Assembly (NCBI RefSeq): GCF_011758765.1
Contig: NZ_JAANOU010000001.1
Span: forward strand, 4,588,001-4,652,000
Reading direction: 5' to 3'
Length of the DNA: 64,000 nucleotides
DNA from: Amycolatopsis viridis
GTDB lineage: Bacteria > Actinomycetota > Actinomycetes > Mycobacteriales > Pseudonocardiaceae
A program made the translations under genes and the position numbers. Below the pieces are notes generated by a model that had not been told where the DNA came from, searched no databases, and was given only the letters and a program-made list of their open reading frames with translations. Of the stretch, positions 1-10,257 are shown piece after piece (within the stretch, counting starts at the first letter, position 1; every line of letters begins with the position of its first letter).

Positions 1-2
1 AG

Positions 3-308
3 GTGGCCGACATGGTGGCCGACAACGCCGCGTTGCAGCAGCGGCTGCTGGCGCTGCCCCGTCTGGACGCGCGCGACCGGGTGGCGGACTGGGCCGTCGG
101 CGAGGCGATGATGGCCCTGTCGAGCGACTGGGCGTTCATGGTGACGAAGGACAGCGCAGCGGACTACGCCCGCCGCCGCGCCGCCGTGCACACGTCCCGC
201 TTCGACGAGCTGGCCGGGTGGATCGGCCGCGGCCCCCTGCCGGCCGCCGTGGAGCGCTGGGCACGTCAGGACAACCCCTTCGGCCAACTGGACGCACGAC
301 TGCTCTGA
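3..308 (+). CDS. GH57 1,4-alpha-glucan branching enzyme, C-terminal fragment (5' end outside window)
   Basis: Last 101 residues of a longer protein; the reading frame is open from the window edge and stops at TGA 306-308. The segment with SSDWAFMVTKDSAADYARRR followed by a conserved H..RF..L pattern matches the C-terminal helical domain of actinobacterial GH57/DUF1957 branching enzymes (Rv3031 type), which make alpha-1,6 branches in glycogen or methylglucose lipopolysaccharide in the cytoplasm. The catalytic TIM barrel is not in the window. The next gene is the matching GT4 glucosyltransferase, as in M. tuberculosis, which supports the call. The long repeat array that follows separates the pair. 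The start of the protein cannot be judged. Confidence 0.75.
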   Translation: MADMVADNAALQQRLLALPRLDARDRVADWAVGEAMMALSSDWAFMVTKDSAADYARRRAAVHTSRFDELAGWIGRGPLPAAVERWARQDNPFGQLDARLL

Positions 309-377
309 CGGAAACCGCGGAACCGGCCACCGATCGTGGCCTCGGCCGAGCTGGTCGGGTTTCGCCGCCGCGGCCGA

Positions 378-671
378 CTGTTTGCCGCCCACCGCAGCGT
401 GTTCGCCACCCCGGCCAGCGTGTTCACCGCTCCGGCCGGCGTGTTGTTCACCGCTCCGGCCGGCGTGTTTGCCACCCCGGCCGGCGTGTTCGCCGCTCCG
501 GCCGGCGTGTTCGCCACTCCGGCCAGCGTGTTCCCCACTCCGGCCAGCGTGTTTGCCACCCCGGCCGGCGCGTTTGCCGCTCCGGCTGGAGTGTTCGCCA
601 CCCCGGCCGGCGTGTTTGCAGCTCCGGCTGGAGTGTTTGCCGGCCGGGCCGGCGTGTTTGCCACCCCGGCC
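378..671 (+). repeat. 21-bp tandem repeat array, 13 units
   Basis: Units begin at 399, 420, 441 (24 bp), 465, 486, 507, 528, 549, 570, 591, 612, 633 and 654 (the last is 18 bp), with a degenerate unit from 378. Typical unit: GTGTTCGCCACCCCGGCCGGC. Variable positions are mostly base 6 (C/T) and bases 10-12 (ACC/GCT). No spacers, so it is not CRISPR. All three forward frames stay open because the unit has no stop; one frame would give a VFAAPAG heptad, but there is no ribosome binding site. It lies between two co-oriented glycan genes and belongs to the same family as arrays at 10258, 20247 and 57311. Confidence 0.9.
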
Positions 672-756
672 ATCCCTCGCCGGCCATCCCTCGCCGCTCC
701 CACCGGTCCCACCGCCGCTCCCACCGGTCCCACCGCCGCTCCCACCGGTCCGCCGC
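669..756 (+). repeat. Short tandem repeats following the 21-bp array
   Basis: Immediately after the main array there are two copies of a 14-bp unit around GCCATCCCTCGCCG (about 669-696), then a second 21-bp unit CGCTCCCACCGGTCCCACCGC at 695-715 and 716-736, with a third partial copy from 737. The unit differs from the GTGTT-type repeat but keeps the same 21-bp period. From 757 to 911 I see no repeat and no gene, only the leader of the glucosyltransferase. Confidence 0.8.
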
Positions 757-911
757 GGCTCCCGGCTGCCGCACCACCCTGGTGCAGCTCCCGGCGCCCC
801 TCGGTCACCAGAAGCCGGACGCCAGCCATGACTTGTGATCGACATCACGCTCGCCCACGCGGGTCGTTCAGGCGGTTCTGTTCTTAGTTGACCAGTGAGT
901 AACCTCCTGGC

Positions 912-2276
912 ATGCGCGTGCTGATGCTGTCCTGGGAGTACCCGCCCGTCGTGGTCGGCGGGCTCGCTCGCCATGTGCACGCGCTGGCCCGGCACCTCGC
1001 CGGGGACGGGCACGAGGTCGTGGTGCTCTCCCGCCACCCGGCCGGCACCGACGCCCACACGCATCCCACGACCGACCTCGTGGTCGAGGGCGTGCGGGTG
1101 ATCCGGGTGGCCGAGGACCCGATGCACGTGACGTTCGAGCGCGACCTGGTGGCGTGGACGCTGGCGATGGGTCACGCCATGGTCCGCGCCGGGCTCGAGC
1201 TGGCGCGGACGTGGCAGCCGGACGTCGTGCACGCCCACGACTGGCTGGTGGCGCACCCGGCGATCAGCTTGGCGGGCACCCTGCGCCGACCGCTGGTGGG
1301 GACGGTCCACGCCACGGAAGCCGGCCGTCATTCCGGGTGGTTGTCGCAACCGCTCAACCAGCAGGTGCACTCGGTGGAGTGGTGGCTGGCGAACCGGTCG
1401 GACGCGCTGATCACCTGCTCCCAGGCGATGCGCGCCGAGGTCGCGAAGCTGTTCGACGTCTCCGCGGACGAGATCACGGTCATCCACAACGGCATCGAGG
1501 AACGGGGCTGGCAGGTCGCGGCGGACGAGATCTCGCGGGCGCGGGAGAAGTACGTGCCGGGCGGTGAGCCGTTGTTGTTGTTCTTCGGGCGCCTGGAGTG
1601 GGAGAAGGGGGTCCAGGACCTGATCGCGGCGCTGCCGAAGATCCGGCGTGCGCATCGCGGGACGCGGCTGGTCGTCGCCGGGCGGGGACGGCATCTGGAC
1701 GAGCTGGTCAAGCAGGTGCGGCGGATGCGGATGCAGCACGCGGTGGAGTTCGCCGGCCATCTGCGGGACCGCGAGTTGCGTGCGGTGCTGGCGGCGGCGG
1801 ACGCGGTGGTGCTGCCCAGCCGGTACGAGCCGTTCGGGATCGTCGCGCTCGAAGCGGCGGCCGCGCGGGCACCGCTGGTGGCTTCGACGGCAGGCGGACT
1901 GGGCGAGGTCGTCGTCGACGGTGTCACCGGGTTGTCGTTCTCCCCCGGGGACGTGGCTGCACTGACGACGGCGGTGAATTCGGTGCTCCGCGATCGCGAC
2001 GCCGCGGCGAGGCGGGCCCGCACCGCGCAGGCCCGCCTCGCCGACGACTTCGACTGGGCCCGGATCGCCGCGACGACCGTGGAGGTTTATCGCCGGGCGC
2101 GGGTCCGCGATCACGGTGAGCTCGGCCGCCCCAAGATCCCGACGGGCAACGTGCTCAACCCGGAACCGCCGCAAGCCCCCGCGCCCCGGAACACCCCGGC
2201 AGCGCGGAACACGCCGACGCCGCGGAAGCGCGTGCCGCACGGAACATCAGCGGGGGCACGCAAGTCCGTGCGCTGA
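912..2276 (+). CDS. GT4 family glycosyltransferase (alpha-1,4-glucosyltransferase, Rv3032-like)
   Basis: 454 aa. It opens with MRVLMLSWEYPPVVVGGLARH, the N-terminal nucleotide-binding fold signature of GT4 glucan synthases, has the HNGIE motif near residue 195, and the C-terminal donor-site block PSRYEPFGIVALEAAAA near 300-315 carrying the E-x7-E pair. The family transfers glucose from an activated donor to growing alpha-1,4-glucan (glycogen or polymethylated polysaccharide) in the cytoplasm. It follows the branching enzyme, matching the mycobacterial order. The ATG at 912 has no clear Shine-Dalgarno. The last ~60 residues after the catalytic domain are a Pro/Arg/Asn-rich tail (PRNTPAARNTPTPRKR) whose DNA resembles the local 21-bp repeats. 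Function is secure at family level; donor and final polymer are inferred. Confidence 0.85.
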   Translation: MRVLMLSWEYPPVVVGGLARHVHALARHLAGDGHEVVVLSRHPAGTDAHTHPTTDLVVEGVRVIRVAEDPMHVTFERDLVAWTLAMGHAMVRAGLELARTWQPDVVHAHDWLVAHPAISLAGTLRRPLVGTVHATEAGRHSGWLSQPLNQQVHSVEWWLANRSDALITCSQAMRAEVAKLFDVSADEITVIHNGIEERGWQVAADEISRAREKYVPGGEPLLLFFGRLEWEKGVQDLIAALPKIRRAHRGTRLVVAGRGRHLDELVKQVRRMRMQHAVEFAGHLRDRELRAVLAAADAVVLPSRYEPFGIVALEAAAARAPLVASTAGGLGEVVVDGVTGLSFSPGDVAALTTAVNSVLRDRDAAARRARTAQARLADDFDWARIAATTVEVYRRARVRDHGELGRPKIPTGNVLNPEPPQAPAPRNTPAARNTPTPRKRVPHGTSAGARKSVR

Positions 2277-2369
2277 CCATCCCCCCGTCCCACCGCGGCC
2301 GGCGCCCGGATCACCCGGCCGCCGGCTGCCGCGGTCCGGCCTCACCCGTCCGCACCGATCACCCGCCGC

Positions 2370-2828
2370 TCAGAACACCGGTAGTGAGCGGCCCCGTTCG
2401 GACTCCGGGCGGGGACCGAAGATGCGGCGCTCGGACTCAGCGATGGGCAGGTCGTTGATGCTGGCCTCGCGGCGGCGCATCAGGCCGTTGTCGGTGAACT
2501 CCCACAGTTCGTTGCCGTAACTCCGCCACCACTGCCCGGCGGCGTCGTGGCATTCGTACTGGAAGCGCACGGCGATCCGGTTGCCGCGGAAGCCCCACAG
2601 TTCCTTGCGCAGCGCGTAGTCGAGCTCGCGTTCCCACTTCCGGCGCAGGAACTCGACGATGGCGTCGCGGCCGACGACGTGCTGATCACGGTTCCGCCAG
2701 ACCGAATCGGGCGTGTAGGCGAGCGCGACCTTCTCCGGGTCCCTGGTGTTCCACGCGTCCTCGGCGGCTTGGACCTTCTGGGCGGCGGTGTCCTCGTCGA
2801 ACGGCGGGAACGGCGGGCGGTCGGACAT
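2370..2828 (-). CDS. DUF1348 / nuclear transport factor 2-like protein
   Basis: 152 aa from the ATG at 2828, which has GAGGAG 6 bases upstream; the longer open frame upstream has no such site. The sequence is a small SnoaL/NTF2-like alpha+beta cone with [13 protein letters not shown] and [24 protein letters not shown], the pattern of the DUF1348 family. Members form dimeric pockets; substrates are generally unknown and I do not assign one. It is divergent from a TetR regulator, and the shared gap holds two copies of GAACGNNCGTTC, so it is probably the TetR target. Soluble, no signal peptide. Confidence 0.8.
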   Translation of the reverse strand: MSDRPPFPPFDEDTAAQKVQAAEDAWNTRDPEKVALAYTPDSVWRNRDQHVVGRDAIVEFLRRKWERELDYALRKELWGFRGNRIAVRFQYECHDAAGQWWRSYGNELWEFTDNGLMRRREASINDLPIAESERRIFGPRPESERGRSLPVF

Positions 2829-2850
2829 AACGGCTCCTCGGGGAAGGTGA

Positions 2851-2899
2851 AGAACGATCGTTCTCCGTTGATGCGATACAGTAGAGAACGAACGTTCTC
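2851..2899. promoter_or_regulatory. Twin TetR operators between divergent genes
   Basis: Two palindromes: AGAACGATCGTTCT at 2851-2864 (perfect, 14 bp) and GAGAACGAACGTTCTC at 2884-2899 (7-bp arms, AA centre). Both contain GAACGNNCGTTC. Their centres are about 34 bp apart, roughly three helical turns. The first lies in the DUF1348 leader and the second just upstream of the TetR gene, the usual layout for self-repression plus control of the divergent gene. Confidence 0.75.
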
Positions 2900-2917
2900 C
2901 ACGCAAGGACCGGTGTG

Positions 2918-3457
2918 ATGGATCACGACGAGGCACGGACCAAACTGCTCGACGCGGCGGAAGCGTTGTTCTACGCGCGCGGAATCCAGGCGGTGGGTAT
3001 GGACGCGATCCGTGCGGCGTCGGGTGTGTCGCTGAAGCGGCTGTACCAGTGTTTTCCGGCGAAGGGCGACCTGGTCGAGGCGTACCTGCGCCGCCGGGAC
3101 GAGCGGTGGCGGAAGTCGCTGGCGGAGTACGTCGAGACCCGGCCACCGGACGAGCGGGTGCCGGCGGTGTTCGACTGGCTGCGGCGGTGGTTCAGCGAGG
3201 ACGGGTTCCGGGGGTGCGGGTTCATCAACTCCTTCGGTGAGCTGGGCGATGCAGCGCCCGGTGTCGTGGCGGTGGTGCGGGAGCACAAGGATCTGCTGCG
3301 GGACTACCTGCGATCCCTTGCTGGTTCCGCCGCGCTCGGCGACCAGATCTTCGCGCTGGTGGAGGGCGCGACGGTGATCGCGGGAATCACCGGCGACCCG
3401 GCCGCGGCCGACAGCAGCAAGACGGCGGCGGAGACCCTGCTGCGGACGGCTTCCTAG
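2918..3457 (+). CDS. TetR family transcriptional regulator
   Basis: 179 aa. The N-terminal helix-turn-helix spans about residues 8-50 ([44 protein letters not shown]), followed by an all-helical ligand domain containing [18 protein letters not shown] and a GFINSF segment. The ATG at 2918 is preceded by AAGGA with good spacing; a GTG three bases earlier is possible. Divergent from the DUF1348 gene, with two matching palindromes between them. Ligand unknown. It probably represses itself and its neighbour. Confidence 0.88.
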   Translation: MDHDEARTKLLDAAEALFYARGIQAVGMDAIRAASGVSLKRLYQCFPAKGDLVEAYLRRRDERWRKSLAEYVETRPPDERVPAVFDWLRRWFSEDGFRGCGFINSFGELGDAAPGVVAVVREHKDLLRDYLRSLAGSAALGDQIFALVEGATVIAGITGDPAAADSSKTAAETLLRTAS

Positions 3458-4093
3458 CGCAGCGCTAGCCGGACCCCGCGCCGGTGCGCCACCGAAGGAG
3501 CTGCATCGAATCGGGGACAGCCGGCCGATCGAGCTGCCCACCAGCCGACGCCAAGTCCCACCCGAGCGTTCGGCCGACCACCCGGACTGCCAGCCGAGGG
3601 AGTGCGCGGGTCAGCGCCAGCCAGCCGGCTCTCCCACCGACCGAAGCAGCCCGCCGAGTTGGCCACCGACCCAGGCAAGCCCGGCCGAGACGGCCATCCT
3701 CCACAGCAGTCCCGTTCAGTTCACCAGTGACCCCAAGCCTGCCCGGCCAGGCGGACTACCCACGCCAGCCGGGCCAGGCCGACCACAAACGAGGCGAGGC
3801 GAGCTGGCCGCGCCGCCGACGGCGCCACCCCCATTGGCCACCTGGCCGCCGGACCAGCCGACCACACCGCCGGAACCGGCCCAGCGCAGGCTGCTCCCCG
3901 CGCCGCCGCAACGAAGACCGGGAAGTGCCCAGGAGACCGCGCGCCGCACCCCGCAAGACACCACGAGTCCGCGCGCTCCCCAGCCCCGCAAGAACCCCGA
4001 GACCGTGGGCAGCCGCAAGTCCCGAAGTGGCCAGGAAGCCACGGGCAGCTCTGGCGTGGATGCGCGCAGGGTCCAGACCGGCAGCGCCGCAGG
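3458..4093. other. 636-bp gene-free stretch with strong A-over-T skew
   Basis: Lies between the convergent TetR and protease genes. Open frames here are Arg/Pro/Ser-rich, differ in every frame and lack ribosome binding sites, so I call no gene. T is the rarest base on the + strand: 3541-3600 has 11 A and 4 T, and 3841-3900 has 9 A and 3 T. Short motifs (CCAGCC, CCGACC, GGCCAGGC) recur without a fixed period. It may be a decayed repeat array, but that is a guess. Confidence 0.6.
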
Positions 4094-4882
4094 TTAAGGC
4101 AGCACCTCCGGCGGGGTCAGTTGCGCTTGCAGTTCGTCGTGGTAGGAGCCCACGCGGGCATAGACGCCGGGCTTCCCCGGTTCGGCACAGCCCTCGCCCC
4201 AGGAGACGACGCCGATAAGGTGCCCGCCGGCCACCAGGGGACCTCCGGAGTCACCCTGGCAGGTGTCCACCCCGCCCTGCGGGTAACCCGCGCACACCAT
4301 CGCCGTGGGGATGTACTGCGAGTAGGCCTTCGCACAATAGTCGTCGCTCGTGATGGGGACCGTGGCCTTCAGCAGGACGTCCGACGAGTCGCCCATCGGC
4401 GCCGTGTTGCCCCACCCCAGGATCGTCGCCTCCGTACCCGCCTGGTAACCGGGATCGTCCTTCGTGGCCAGTGGCAGCGGCTGCCCGGACACCGGTTGCG
4501 TCAGGGACAGCACGGCCACGTCGTAGCCCTTCGTGGCGTCCTTGAACTTCGGGTGCACCCAGACGTGGGACACAGTGGACACTGTGCCGTCGCGTCCGCT
4601 CAGGCGCGTCCGACCGCTCACGACCCGCAGCGCGGACGGGCTCTCCCCCTGTGCGCAGTGCGCCGCCGTCAGCACCTTGTCCGGCGCGACCAGCGTGCCA
4701 CCGCAGAACTGGAGGCCGGAGGGATCGGTCAGCGCCACGGTGAACGGGTAGTCGGCGATGTTCGCGGGTACGCCACCCACGACCCCCGGCTCCGCCTGTG
4801 CGGCCGGCGCGACGGCACACGCGGCGATCACGGCTGCCAGCGCGGCCATCGAACGGGTGAAACGGCGGACTACAGGGATCAT
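4094..4882 (-). CDS. Secreted trypsin-like serine protease (S1 family)
   Basis: 262 aa. The start at 4882 has AAGGAG at ideal spacing. Residues 1-30 form a Sec signal peptide (MIPVVRRFTRSMAALAAVIA...AQA), followed by a short propeptide and VVGG, the mature chymotrypsin-fold N-terminus. The triad is His75 (LTAAHC), Asp121 (YDVAVLSL) and Ser212 (CQGDSGGPL). Asp206, six residues before the Ser, is the trypsin S1-pocket aspartate and predicts cleavage after Arg/Lys. Length and layout match Streptomyces trypsins. Extracellular protein degradation is the likely role. Downstream is the long gene-free region; upstream lie two hairpins. Confidence 0.92.
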   Translation of the reverse strand: MIPVVRRFTRSMAALAAVIAACAVAPAAQAEPGVVGGVPANIADYPFTVALTDPSGLQFCGGTLVAPDKVLTAAHCAQGESPSALRVVSGRTRLSGRDGTVSTVSHVWVHPKFKDATKGYDVAVLSLTQPVSGQPLPLATKDDPGYQAGTEATILGWGNTAPMGDSSDVLLKATVPITSDDYCAKAYSQYIPTAMVCAGYPQGGVDTCQGDSGGPLVAGGHLIGVVSWGEGCAEPGKPGVYARVGSYHDELQAQLTPPEVLP

Positions 4883-4986
4883 GACCAGCTCCTTCGGCAC
4901 CCCTGGATCAACATTGCTGCACTCCAGGATTGCGCTTCGAGCCGGTTCTACACATCTACCGAAAGACAGAAATTTCGTGGCACGAG

Positions 4987-5023
4987 TCGGGCCCGGTAGG
5001 CGGAGCATACCTACCGGGCCCGA
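4987..5023. terminator. Perfect 14-bp inverted repeat between aceB and the protease
   Basis: TCGGGCCCGGTAGG (4987-5000) and its exact complement CCTACCGGGCCCGA (5010-5023) around a 9-nt loop. It lies downstream of aceB and upstream of the protease, both on the minus strand. No U-tract follows, as is common for actinobacterial terminators. It could instead sit in the protease leader. Confidence 0.6.
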
Positions 5024-5056
5024 GTGTCCGCGCTGTCCGGCCACAGCCAGCGCGAG

Positions 5057-5088
5057 CCGGCTTTCCCCGTCAGGAGAGGGAAAACCGG
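5057..5088 (-). terminator. Hairpin just after aceB stop
   Basis: CCGGCTTTCCC pairs with GGGAAAACCGG around a GTCAGGAGA-type loop, with one mismatch in 11 positions. It begins 7 bases after the aceB stop codon, the expected place for the transcription terminator of the aceA-aceB unit. Confidence 0.6.
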
Positions 5089-5095
5089 AGTCCCT

Positions 5096-6703
<1,608 letters not shown>

Positions 6704-6725
6704 GGCAAGCCTTCCTGGAGGGGCC

Positions 6726-6761
6726 GCGAGCGGCCAGGGCGAGCGCACCCCGGCCGCTCGC
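6726..6761 (-). other. Intercistronic hairpin between aceA and aceB
   Basis: GCGAGCGGCC at 6726-6735 pairs exactly with GGCCGCTCGC at 6752-6761 (10-bp stem, 16-nt loop), filling most of the 66-bp gap. On the transcript it lies just before the aceB ribosome binding site. It may partly terminate aceA readthrough or stabilise the aceA 3' end, giving unequal levels of the two enzymes. Confidence 0.55.
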
Positions 6762-6769
6762 GACTCTTT

Positions 6770-8056
<1,287 letters not shown>

Positions 8057-8148
8057 GGGAGTTCTCCACCTTTGCGAACGTTGCGATGACTCGCTTGCTT
8101 GTCTCGACCATGACATGCGCTGCGCAAACACCGCCAGCGCTCCAATTT

Positions 8149-8207
8149 GCCAATTTCTGCGAATTTTGGCGTAGCATGTTGTGAAGGTTGCGAAACGACG
8201 TTTCGCA
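8149..8207. promoter_or_regulatory. Candidate RamB operator region
   Basis: TGCGAAACG-A-CGTTTCGCA at 8189-8207 is a near-perfect 19-bp palindrome (9-bp arms, 1-nt centre). A weaker inverted element GCCAA...TTGGC spans 8149-8170 within an AT-rich patch (CAATTTGCCAATTTCTGCGAATTTT), the most AT-rich sequence nearby. RamB family proteins bind TTTGC/GCAAA-type sites near their own gene and aceA. Both elements lie between the two divergent starts. Confidence 0.6.
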
Positions 8208-8283
8208 GCCGCCGCAAAGTCCGGCGACTGAATCGGTCACGTGATCGGTGCGGTCTGGAAAAGCTCTTCGGAAAGGGCCTGTC

Positions 8284-9708
8284 GTGGAGAAGACTTTCGC
8301 CGGCGCGAAGCTGCGCCACCTGCGGGAGAGCCGGTCGATGAGCCAGGCGGACCTGGCCAGGTTGCTCGAAATCAGCCCCAGCTACCTCAACCAGATCGAG
8401 CACAACTCGCGTCCCTTGACCGTTCCGGTGCTGCTGCGGATCACCGAGGCGTTCGGCGTCGACACCGAGTTCTTCGCCAACAACGACACCAGCCGCCTGG
8501 TCGCCGACGTGCGCGAAGCCCTGCTCGACGAGGCGATCGGCATCGACGCGACGACCAGCGAGCTCAACGAGCTGGCGAAGAACCTGCCCACGATCGCGCA
8601 GGCCCTGGTCCGGCTGCACCGCAGCTACCGGGCGGCGGTGGAGAGCACGGCCGCGCTGGTCACCGAGAACGGCCTGGGGCCGCACGGCAGCGCCGCCGCC
8701 CCCCTGCCGCACGAGGAGGTCCGCGACTTCTTCTACGAGCGGGAGAACTACGTCGCCGAGCTGGACGAACGCGCCGAACGCATGGCCGAGGACATCGGCC
8801 TGCGGCGCGGAGCCGTGCACAACACCCTGCAGGAGCGGCTCGCCAACCACTACGGCGTGCAGGTGACCAGTGAGGGCATCGACGAGGCCGCCGGGCAGCA
8901 GCACCGCTACTCCCCGGACGCGAAGATCCTGCGGCTCGCGCCGAGCCTGCGCGTCGGCCAGCGGGCGTTCCGGATGGCTTCGCAGATCGCGCTGCTCGAG
9001 TACGACGACCTGATCACCGAGCTCGCCGACTCGTGGGCGTTCTCCGGCCCGGCGGCCCGGTCGCTGGCCCGGGTGGGGCTGGCCAACTACTTCGCCGGGG
9101 CGCTGATCCTGCCGTACGGGCCGTTCCTGTCGACGGCGGAGAGCTTCCGCTACGACATCGAGCGGCTGTGCGACCACTTCGGAGTCGGCTTCGAGACGGT
9201 GTGCCACCGCCTGTCCACCCTCCAGCGGCCGAAGCGGCGCGGCGTGCCGTTCTCCTTCGTGCGGGTGGACCGCGCGGGCAACATGTCGAAGCGGCAGTCG
9301 GCGGCCGGCTTCCACTTCTCCCGCGTCGGCGGTTCGTGCCCGCTGTGGAACGTCTACGAGGCGTTCAGCTCGCCCGGCAAGATCCTCACCCAGATCGCGA
9401 CGCTGCCGGACGGCAAGAGCTACTTCTGGATCGCGCGGACGGTGTCGCGCAACATCGGCGGGTACGGCAGCCCGGGCAAGATGTTCAGCGTCGGGCTCGG
9501 CTGCGAACTCCGCCACGCCGGCCGGCTGATCTACTCGACGGGCCTGGACCTGGACGCCAGGGCGGCTGCCACGCCGATCGGCATGGGCTGCAAGGTGTGC
9601 GAGCGCCCGGCCTGCCCGCAGCGCGCGTTCCCGACGATCGGCAAACAGCTCACGGTCGACGAGAACACCAGCACCTTCGTCCCGTACCCGGCGGTGCCCA
9701 AGGGCTAG
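8284..9708 (+). CDS. ramB: RamB-type regulator of acetate metabolism (XRE / short-chain fatty acyl regulator)
   Basis: 474 aa from the GTG at 8284; an upstream GTG would add 12 residues not shared by relatives such as Rv0465c. The XRE helix-turn-helix is at residues ~5-60 (LRESRSMSQADLARLLEISPSYLNQIEHN), an IrrE/M78-like region at ~220-290, and a C-terminal ScfR-type domain with RRGVPFSFVRVDRAGNMSKRQSA and a cysteine cluster GCKVCERPACPQRAFP near 445-460. The family controls aceA and aceB in response to acyl metabolites. Divergent from aceA, with candidate operators between. The cysteine cluster could bind a metal; that is inference. Confidence 0.92.
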   Translation: MEKTFAGAKLRHLRESRSMSQADLARLLEISPSYLNQIEHNSRPLTVPVLLRITEAFGVDTEFFANNDTSRLVADVREALLDEAIGIDATTSELNELAKNLPTIAQALVRLHRSYRAAVESTAALVTENGLGPHGSAAAPLPHEEVRDFFYERENYVAELDERAERMAEDIGLRRGAVHNTLQERLANHYGVQVTSEGIDEAAGQQHRYSPDAKILRLAPSLRVGQRAFRMASQIALLEYDDLITELADSWAFSGPAARSLARVGLANYFAGALILPYGPFLSTAESFRYDIERLCDHFGVGFETVCHRLSTLQRPKRRGVPFSFVRVDRAGNMSKRQSAAGFHFSRVGGSCPLWNVYEAFSSPGKILTQIATLPDGKSYFWIARTVSRNIGGYGSPGKMFSVGLGCELRHAGRLIYSTGLDLDARAAATPIGMGCKVCERPACPQRAFPTIGKQLTVDENTSTFVPYPAVPKG

Positions 9709-9717
9709 CGTGGCAAC

Positions 9718-10254
9718 ATGACGAAGATCTTCCGGATCCTGGCGGTCAGCGGGAGCACGCGGGCGGGCTCGGCCAACTCCGCGATGCTCGCGACCGCGCG
9801 GGCCGTCGCACCCGACGGCGCGGTGGTGGACATCTACGAGGGACTGCGGTCACTGCCGCACTTCGATCCGGATGACGACCGGGATCCGTTGCCGGCGGCC
9901 GTCGCCGACCTGCGCGGGCGGCTGACGGAAGCGGACGCGGTGCTGTTGTGCACCCCGGAGTACGCGGGCGCGCTGCCCGGGTCCTTCAAGAACCTCCTCG
10001 ACTGGGCGGTCGGCTCGGCGGCGATGGACGCCAAGCCGGTGGCGTGGATCAACGTGTCGTCCTCGATCACCGGCGCCGCCGGGGCGCACGCGTCGCTGCG
10101 CACTGTGCTCGGCTACCTGGGAACGCGGATCGTCGAAGACGCGTGCGTGCACATCCCCGTGCGACGGGACGCGGTCGGCGCGGACGGGCTCATCCACGAC
10201 GATGCCGTGCGCGACCAGGTGCGAGCAGCACTCATCGCGCTGGCAACCACCTGA
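9718..10254 (+). CDS. NAD(P)H-dependent FMN reductase family protein
   Basis: 178 aa flavodoxin-fold protein. The N-terminal phosphate loop ILAVSGSTRAGSANSAML (~7-24) binds FMN phosphate, CTPEYAGALPGSFKNLLDWAVG (~79-100) is the PEY.G..PG..KN.LDW signature of NADPH-dependent FMN/azo/quinone reductases, and INVSSSITGAAGAH follows. Starts 9 bp after ramB and could share its transcript. Substrate unknown (flavin, quinone or chromate are typical). A palindromic 21-bp repeat cluster starts 3 bases after its stop. Confidence 0.88.
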   Translation: MTKIFRILAVSGSTRAGSANSAMLATARAVAPDGAVVDIYEGLRSLPHFDPDDDRDPLPAAVADLRGRLTEADAVLLCTPEYAGALPGSFKNLLDWAVGSAAMDAKPVAWINVSSSITGAAGAHASLRTVLGYLGTRIVEDACVHIPVRRDAVGADGLIHDDAVRDQVRAALIALATT

Positions 10255-10257
10255 ACC

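Noticed and set aside
378-671. CRISPR array
   Set aside because: Repeats are contiguous with no spacers, and no cas genes are present.
336-887. Repeat protein with VFAAPAG heptads
   Set aside because: The 21-bp unit has no stops, so several frames on both strands are open. No ribosome binding site, and the same units occur elsewhere in inverted, untranslated arrangement.
3484-4218. 244-aa Arg/Pro-rich protein
   Set aside because: No start signal, extreme composition, and it runs antisense into the protease gene.
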